Program-made: the position numbers and the translations under genes | Notes under the pieces: model-generated | What the model was told of the DNA's origin: nothing | The model's database searches: none | What the model saw: the letters and a program-made list of their open reading frames with translations, nothing else | Source of the DNA: Amphibalanus amphitrite | Taxonomy: Eukaryota; Arthropoda; Thecostraca; Balanomorpha; Balanidae | Reading direction: 5' to 3' | Assembly (NCBI RefSeq): GCF_019059575.1 | Contig: NW_024881991.1 | Location: 1-64,000, forward strand | Length of the DNA stretch: 64,000 bases | Shown here: piece by piece, positions 46,301 through 55,300 of the stretch | Layout of the letters: the number at the start of each line of letters is the position of its first letter | Position numbering within the stretch: the first letter of the stretch is position 1

Positions 46301-49300
46301 CGGTTCAGTTTTTGGTGAATAACTTCGCAAAAAACGGCCGCAGAGCCGCGATTTTGGCGGCATCGTGTTCGCCTTGATCAGGCGCGTCGAATGATATACT
46401 TTTTGTCCGGGTCAGGTCAACTTGGGGTGTTGACCTCAGGTCAAGGTCAGGTCAGCACCCCCAGGTCACGAAGTTGGTCGAAAGAGGTCATGTCGCATAT
46501 CATTCGATTCGGCAGGTCTTCCTGAGTCCATTGGTGGCTTTCCCGACTCGCTAGCTCAATTTGATCGGGAGTTATTGACGAAAAACTAATATGACCTTGA
46601 TGACGTCATAAATGACGTCACGGAAGGTCAACATTGCAAAAGTGACGCATCTAACCTTGCAAGGAGTGCATCAAATCACGATTCTGTGTGCTTGAGATAG
46701 TTGGAGATCGTTCCCGGCGCCAGAATAGCAGTTTGAATTTTTCCCCATTGACTTATACCTAATGGTGAGGTCACGAAAATGACCTGACCTCATATGACCT
46801 TTAGGAAAAATCCGAGATATACAAGTTGTGAGACTCATAATGGATACTAGATCCTCCAAGTTTCATTTCCCTGTGACATCTCCTCTGGCAGTGAGGGCGT
46901 TGCGAAGTTGCGACATCTGAAGACCGTGCAGAGGTTCACTTATGACGTCATAGGTCAGTGACCTGACCTGACCCAAAAATGCGGTTGGTGTCAAAAGATG
47001 CGGCTTGGATCAAAGGTTAGGTATGCCAAGTTTCAGCTCTCTATCGCCAGCGTGTTCGGAGCTATCGCGAAAAAAACCCTATGGGGGGGGGCGGCACCCG
47101 CCCCCCCCCCTCGGCCGGCGAGGGCTAAGAGGAGTTTTTCATTTTAACGACATTCGTGGAGAAAGACCATCTAATGATATAAATTTTCTTAATTTTCGTA
47201 ATCAGTCGATTTATTTTGCGACCTTTGAGCCAAATTTTACACAACATAATAATGCTAACACAAGTAGCAGTTCAGCGTACCCATATTATTGCACAATTTG
47301 TTTTTTTTTTTCACAAAAATATGCACAGTCTTAGTAGAAGGGATAACTAAATGCCTGGCTTAAACTTAGCAAAAAGCGAAACGAATCGGCCACATCAGCC
47401 CAATAAATGCCAATAAAGTAGGAAATGAACGAATTCCTCCTGGGAGAAGATCGAATTCAAAATCACGCTTTTTCACCAACGACACTATTTTTCAAGGGAT
47501 TTCAAAGTCAAACCAAAACTTCCAAGAAATTATGCAGTCCGAGAACAAGCCAAAATAACTATTTATGCAACAAACATTTGCTCGTTTAAATGATGCCTGT
47601 TATGCGCTTGCGACTGGAAGACGTATCGCTTATAACGTTCGGTTTGTATTTCTCTCCAGCTTCTTTTCTTTGCAATGGGCGAGACTTACTCTTATGGACA
47701 TGAGTAAGCACATTGGCATCGCCTTTCACAGTGAATGTCATGAGAAGAAATATTGCAAGAGGCAACCAAAAGTCATTCGGCTTCGATATGTTGAAGCGAA
47801 TTGGCATCTTCATCTTCTCATCATATTGTCGATGGTGGGATTTTGTGTATCCGACTGTCCTGACGGTTGGAAATCTCACAAAGACTTCTGTTTCCGAATG
47901 ACCGATGACAGAAGTGAAACGTTCAACTTTGCCGAAAGTCTCTGCCGTAAACTTCATCCTTCTGCTCATCTGGCTAGCATTCATAACGAGGAAGAAAATG
48001 AGGTGGCTTGGATCGCTACTCGCAATATCACCGCTTGGATTGGATTACAACTGGTTAAAGACAAGTGGCGATGGAGCGATCGCACATATTTCGACTATGC
48101 AAACTGGGTAGACGAGAAGGTGCCGGTAAGCAACACTACCGGATGTGTGCAGTTGACAATGTCAAAGAAGTGGCAAAATGGTATATCGTGCAAGAAAGAT
48201 AAGAAGGCGGAAGAGGGCGCCGGTATCCAGGAGAAAATCACCAGTAAAATTCAAGTAAAGCAAAAAAGACCAAAACGCAGCGGATATTCTAGCATCCATC
48301 AAAACATACGAAAAAGAAGAGCTGCAAAGAAGAAGGGAAAAAAGAAAGAAGGTGGTAAGGGCAAAGGACAGCCGGCACTGTGCAAAGTGCCTCATATGGA
48401 GACATGTGGTGGTCCTGATTGGATCCGGGCCGGTGAATTTTGCTACAACTTCTCCACACCCGGCCAGGTCAAGACGTGGAACGACGCGGGCTCCTATTGT
48501 CTTCAAATGGACGCCCGGTTCGTGGCCATCTTCAACGCTCGGCAAAACGACGTCCTTCGTCGGCTTGCTCGGCTTGCAGGTAAGTGTTTGTGGGACGTGA
48601 TTAACTGTCAGTTTTGCTGTCAGAATCGATTACCTGGTGGGTTTATTGTGGAGCATAAAGTTCTAATATACTCACTTATAAAAGTTTGAAGTAAGCTGCC
48701 TGCATCCTGCAAGACAATATTAGTACTCATACATATGTATTTCTTTCTGTTGCCTTTGTTGCGATATTAAAGGCAACAGACAGAAATAAATATGCGAAAT
48801 TAGAGCTGTTGCGTGCCGCTCGCCGTAAATCGTAACAAAAGTAAAACTTCGGTCAAGCTTATACAGAATCGTTTACACAGGGACGCAATTGATGGTTTGT
48901 CCAAAATTATAAATGAACCAACATAAAACTCGTCATTTGTCACTCTAACGCTCCTCATCCATCAACAGGCAGTACCATTTGGCTCGGTCTTATTCATACC
49001 GACGACGGCTTCCACCGCTGGGCTGACGGCGCCATTATGAGCTACGAAAATTTCGGCAAACACGACAAGTACGACCCGAACCACAAGTGCGTCTACCTAG
49101 AGGACGAGACCGGCACGTGGCTACACGAGCAGTGCGAGAAAGAGCTCGACTTTGTCTGTATGCGTCCCAAGCTGCAGCTGTACGACTCCCGCACAGCCAA
49201 CAACAGCCGGCCGCGCGCGACCGTCGAGATCTGGCGCAGGATCGAAGAGGCGCTGGTGCCCGCGCGAGGGCCGCCGCGACCCTCAACGACCACGACCACG

Positions 49301-52300
49301 ACCGCGAAGCCGACGCCGGAGCTGCGCTCAGAAATGCGCGAGGAGGTTATTGAGGCTTCCGAGAAAATCACCGCCGGTGTGATGACGGACACGGGGAAGA
49401 AGCACGGAGCGCGCAGCCGGCGGGCGGCCGGCCGGCTCAAACGACTGGCAAAGAAGGTCCTCGGTCATGTGACCTGACCCGACCCCGCTGGGCAGGCTGC
49501 AGGCCCGGTGGATAATTGTTTGACATGTTGCGAAACATTGCAAAGATCAGGTTGACCCGCACGTTACTCGTCTTGCACGATTAAGATGATGAAGCGATTT
49601 GCCACCTGCGAAAAGTGTGCATGTGATGCTTGTTTGAATTATACGCGATTTTTGGTGCATATAAGGTTTCTCCTGGATAATTGCAGCATACAGCAGATAC
49701 TGGCACAGCTGATGTTTATTACAATTACAAAGGAAGATTTCTCTCGACAGCAATCTCTTGAACTATCGAACTACCCTCGTATGACGCAGTTGGCGATTGA
49801 AGAGTTAAAACTGCGCCCATGACCAATAGCGGCGGAACGCCTTTAATTAAGCGGGGGGGGGGGGGACACTGCCGACTTTTGGTCCCATTCTTTCCATGCA
49901 ACGTCCATTAGGACTAATGTTAAAATGGTAGAATTAAGGGGGGCCCGGTGCCCCGGTGCCCACCCCTCCCCCGTTCCGCCGCCTATGCCCATGACACCAA
50001 ATTTATTTATTTCAGTTCAAGCAACGTCATAAATGGTTACTAAGAGTTTTCTGCAATCGCATAAACAAAATTAGAGTACCCAACGACCTAATTTGACCGG
50101 ACCGGACCTGACAGACGACACACCTATGCCTAATACCACTTGTATATATATGGAGAGAAAAAAAAATTATTTTAGCACAAAAAGAAACAAGCGAGTGAAA
50201 TCCCATTTCTAAAATGTAGAAAGCCCTGGTTTCTATGGCGCTCATGTCATTGACCTGACCTGAAGATAACCCATTCTGTTTAAAAATGTCCAAATCTCGG
50301 GCAACTTGGCTTCCAGAGACCCCTGAAGACTGGTGATGCAGGCTTTGAATTGGACAAACCAAGACCCAAAAATCTATTGCCATGGCAGTGGCAGATTATT
50401 GATGCCAGCTTTAGAATATTAATGTCAAATATCCGTCCAAAGTCCGGCATTTTCGTTGATTTTCCGGCCAAAAATGTTCAAGTCCGCCATTTACCCAAAT
50501 ATGTCCGAAAATTATGCAGTAATCAACACTAAAAAATGTACTTTAATTTGCTTATAAAGTAAGTAATTACGAGCGAGCGAGCGCAGCGAGCGAAGTGAGT
50601 CTTTTCAATATAACGGAAAAATCTCAGTATGAGCGGCCCGGCCCGGCCCGGCCCGGCCCGGCCTGTAACGCTTTTGAGAGGCTTATATCTCAGCAACCGC
50701 TGGACCGATTGGCCTGCGGTCTTTTTTGTTGGGTAGCCCAATCCCTTCTACCCCGTAATTGACTACTTTTGATACATCTCAGTGACCGTCGTGGCACGTG
50801 CCACGTGAAAAGACAAGGGTGTTCAAGCTGTTTTGCAAAAGTAGTGATTTTGAGAGGCTCATATCTCAGCAGCCGCTTGGGCGATTGACTTGCGGTAATT
50901 TTTGTAGGGTAGCAGCATCCCTTCTACCCAAAATAGGATACTCTCGATGCATGTGGGTCACCCCCAGTGCACGTGCAAAATACAACAATAAGAGGTGCCA
51001 AATTTGTTCCCATTTCAGTAACTCGGTAATTACTGGGGCGATTTCGCTGAAACTTGGCATACAGGTAGGCACCCACCAGGCAATGCATTCCCATGTGTTG
51101 CGGTTAAGGTGCTACTGCACGTGCGCACGTGCAGGGGGCGTTTCCAGATCTCGAGAACGGCTGGGCCGATTGCGCTCAAATTTGGTACACGGTTGGGGAC
51201 CAGTTAGTAGGGTGCCGTGCAAAAGTCATTTTGGACCCCGTTTGCACGTGCGCACGTGCAGAATGCTGCTTCCAGATCTCAGGAACGGCTGGGCCGATTG
51301 CGTTCAAATTTGGCACACCGCTAGCGACCGGTTAGAAGGATGCTTTGCGCAAGCCCGTTGGAAGCACCCTCTCGCCCTTCCGCACGTGCAGGGCTCACTA
51401 TCTCGCTCGCTCGTTCTTCGCCCAAAAGGCGTTTTACTGGTTTTACCAGCCGAAAAGTGTTCATTATGTTGAGAGCTTACCTAATACCTACCTAAGCTTT
51501 CCATTCGCCAATAAATGCTATGCACGATTACTTTATACAAATGCTGAACTGTAGCAAGCCATCGTTTAACCCGCGCCCCGTAGGGGGGGGGGGGCGAAAC
51601 GGCCCCCTGTCCTTTTCCGTCGATATCTCCTAAACGATATCGATAAAAGATATCGCCACCAAACTTTCAGAACCCCTCCCAGCATCAATTTTACACATTG
51701 TGACCAAAAATTTTCCAGAGGCTATGACAGGTTGGCCACAAATGACGTCAGAATGACTCATGTTCTGCCATTTTCGACCGAAAAAAGACCTTCGCGAGAA
51801 GAGCTGTCAGGCCTACAGCTTTGAAAATACAGAATAATGATCAAGACATAAAAGGTGTAGAATTGACAGGGCTACAAAACTGCTGTCTCCGATTTTTGAA
51901 ATTTTCGAATTTTGACCCCCAAAAATCAAAAAAGTAATTTGTTGGAAATATTAGCCAAAAAAATCCAAAAAGTTTTGAGTTTCAAAAAAAAAACGGAATA
52001 TATGTGATAGTACCTACCGTCTTCTATCCACATACCAAATTTCAGATCGATATCTCGTTTTTTGGCCAAGTTATAGCGAAAAAAAACTGTTCAAAGATGA
52101 TGACGTCAAATTTTCAAACTCAATTTTTGTCAATTCTATCTAGACCCCGTTGGGCAAAACATATTGTGACCTATATTTCATATTGTGACCCCCAGGTGAC
52201 CCCCAGTGACCTGACCTCTGTGACCTGACCTGGTATCAGTGACCTCAGATAGCGAAGTATGTGTTTGACGAACAATGCACCATCGATGGTTTTCAAAACC

Positions 52301-55300
52301 TTACTAATTTACTCGATTTCACAACACATTTCTTGAAATACCTGTGAACGGTGAAAATCCGACCTTTGATCTGACCTGTGACGTCATTGGTTTGACCTAG
52401 GTCAATGAAATTTCGTCACAAGGTAGTTCTCTAGTGGGGCTATCGAACGCCGTTTGAATTTTGAAAATCGGCCGGTAAATTTCCGAGATCTTAGGGGGGG
52501 GCGAGACGGCCCCCCTACAGGTGGTAGGGTCCGCCGGTAGCCCTACGGGGCGCGGGTTAACCCGCGCCGGGCCGGTGCTCCGAGACTTCCGCGCCGGGCC
52601 GGGGGGGGGGGTCTGAACACTCCCCCCTTCTAACTCGGCTCCTGGGCCACGTAGCGACACGCGGTAAGCGGCAATCGAAAGAACGTCCAAAATAAGGACG
52701 AAAACACCTCGGTCATTTTTTGGGTCAGGTCAAAGGTCAGGTCACCAGAGGTCACCAAAGGTAAATTCTTGACTATTTCAACATTTTGGAAACTGCCGAC
52801 GGCTATCTCGGAAACCGATAGAGCTACAGCGCCTCGGAAAAGCGCTTTCGATAGCCCTTTTACCGACCTTTCTTGAGTATTGCACTCAGATTTGACCTCA
52901 AGCCAACGGTTTAGCCTCCAGAGGGCAAAAACTCCGAAAATAGCCGTTTTTACGAAAAGTGTTTTTTCGGCAATTACTTTTGACTCAAAAGAGCCATGAC
53001 ATTACTTTTGCCAGCATCGTGTTTTTCTCGTCGAGACGCGTCGAATGAACTATATTTTGACCTTGAAAGGTCAACTTGAAAATTTGACCTCAGGTCAAGG
53101 TCATGACCTGACCGGAACAGGTTATGTTGCATATCAGTCGATCCGCAACGTCGAGCCAAACACACCTAAGGCGTTGTCATCGCTCTAGCACGCCTCTATC
53201 AGAAGTAATTAGCGAAAAACTGTTAGATTCTGTTCGTGACCTGAGATGACCTCGGGGACATAACGAGGGGTCATAGTTGCCATTTTCCGGTTCAGTGTGT
53301 CAATTTTACCTACATCTCGATGTTTGAGAGTGTCTAGAATAGCGTTCGCGCAAAACAGACGCTTTTCAATTTTCTCCCATTGACTTATAATGGAGAGGCC
53401 GCAAAATTGACCTGACCTTAGGTCACTGATATAAAAATTCCGAGATAAACATTTTATAGATAATGTTACTCTTATCAATCACTGAACGTATCAAGGCAAT
53501 CGTTCAGTCCGTGTAGCTATGACAAGCATTCTTATTTTTTTCTGAGGTGAAGTCACTTGGCGTGACCTAGTGACCTGACGTTAGGCGACCTGGGTCTGAA
53601 AGTTTCACAACATGTGCGGCGCGATATCTGCGAAAAACCACAGGGGGGGGGGGTGTTCAAACCCCCCCCCCCGGCCCGGCGCGGGTTAATGTTGTCCAGT
53701 TTGTTACCTTTGTCCAACCAAGTCTGAATAGAACATTGGACAAAATCGGAAATCCGAATGTCCAGGTTCCGATTGGCACCAAGATAAAGTAAGGTTGAGA
53801 GAGTTTTTATCGATCGGAAATGATAGACGCTCTTTTAGGTAATTGAAGGGAGGCGACTTCTGTGAACTGAACGGTGTGCAGCGTGCAGATATTGATACTC
53901 TGCAACTACTCTGCAACTTTTATACTTGTTGTGTGTATTTTTGAATCGAGGGTATGCTTTAAATTGTTCTGCCTATTTGTTTATGAATTAAACAACATCG
54001 GTGCTGGCGAGATGATCGTTTTCTGGCACGTAAAGGCAGTATGTTCAAATTGCCTAACGGTATGGTAATTTGAACACACCGTGACTTGGTGGAGAAGTGA
54101 GGCTATGCTATTCATGGTATGCTCGGCTCGTCCAAAAATGAGACTTGCATGGTAAAAGCCAGTGAAATTTGCACTACTGAAACAGTTTTTGTTCATCCGG
54201 GGTTGAGCTGGAATTTGATACGACGGAAAGGACGTAAAAAATATGTTCAAATTACCCCACCCTACCCTACCGAACATATGTTCAACCCAAATTTCACCGA
54301 AACCACCAATGCCCATGTACCTAGCACTTTTCCTGAAGGGCAACAGCCCATGAGTGCTCGACAAACTACGATTGCTGGAAGCTAAGTGAGGTCATATCAG
54401 AGTGTCATTACGAGCCATGATAGGTGGCGAGTACCCAGCGACCTGTGCATAGATTGCCGATGCTGTGCCATAACTACTTGCTTGGCAACACGATGCAAGC
54501 GCGACAGATCTCACCAGAGTCCAGAACTGGTGCCAAAACGTACAAAGAAGAAGAAGAAGAAACTTTCCTACCAATTGTCTCCCCAACAAACCTTTGGTTT
54601 ATTTGTGGTGACAGAACTGCCGAAAGTCAGAGAGGTTTTGCTTCGCATTGTATGATTTTCATTAATTATAATTCAAAGTTTTTATAATAGCTGAATACCC
54701 TACCAAGTATAAACCAAGAACGTGGCAAGCCGGACGGATAGCGCAGAGCATTTAGTTTGTACTCACATGAGGTGGTGGTTGCGGTGGGCAGCTCGCAGAT
54801 GACGGCCACCGTGCTGGGCAGGCTGTCCGGTGGGTAGTAGCGCATTGTGGTGGTCTCGGCGCTGGCGCCCTGGATGTTCTCCCAGACGAGCACGTCGCCG
54901 GCTGTGGGCGTGCCGCTGGTGGTGCCGGCCAGCCAGCCGGCGGCCGGGTCACCGGGCCAGTCGGCCCACTGCACCGTGGAGCCGTCCGCCTGCACCGTGC
55001 CGCTGGTCACCACGTCATTCGTGTCTGAAAGGCGCGCGCACGGAGACGGGGCACAGACGTGTTACACGGCATATAGAGGTGTCTGACGGCACACAGACGT
55101 CATACAATATCGACGGCATGCAGACGACATTACCTGTCAAAATGCACACAAATGTGAGGCGGCGCAGAAATGCGGGGTCATAAGTAAGCGGGGTATGCGG
55201 GGTAAGCGGGGTCATCTGCCGCACTTGCAGCCATGCACGCTATTTATTTACTGCGCTTACGAGTTAATAAGTTAGTGACATTTATTTATTTCACTGTCGT

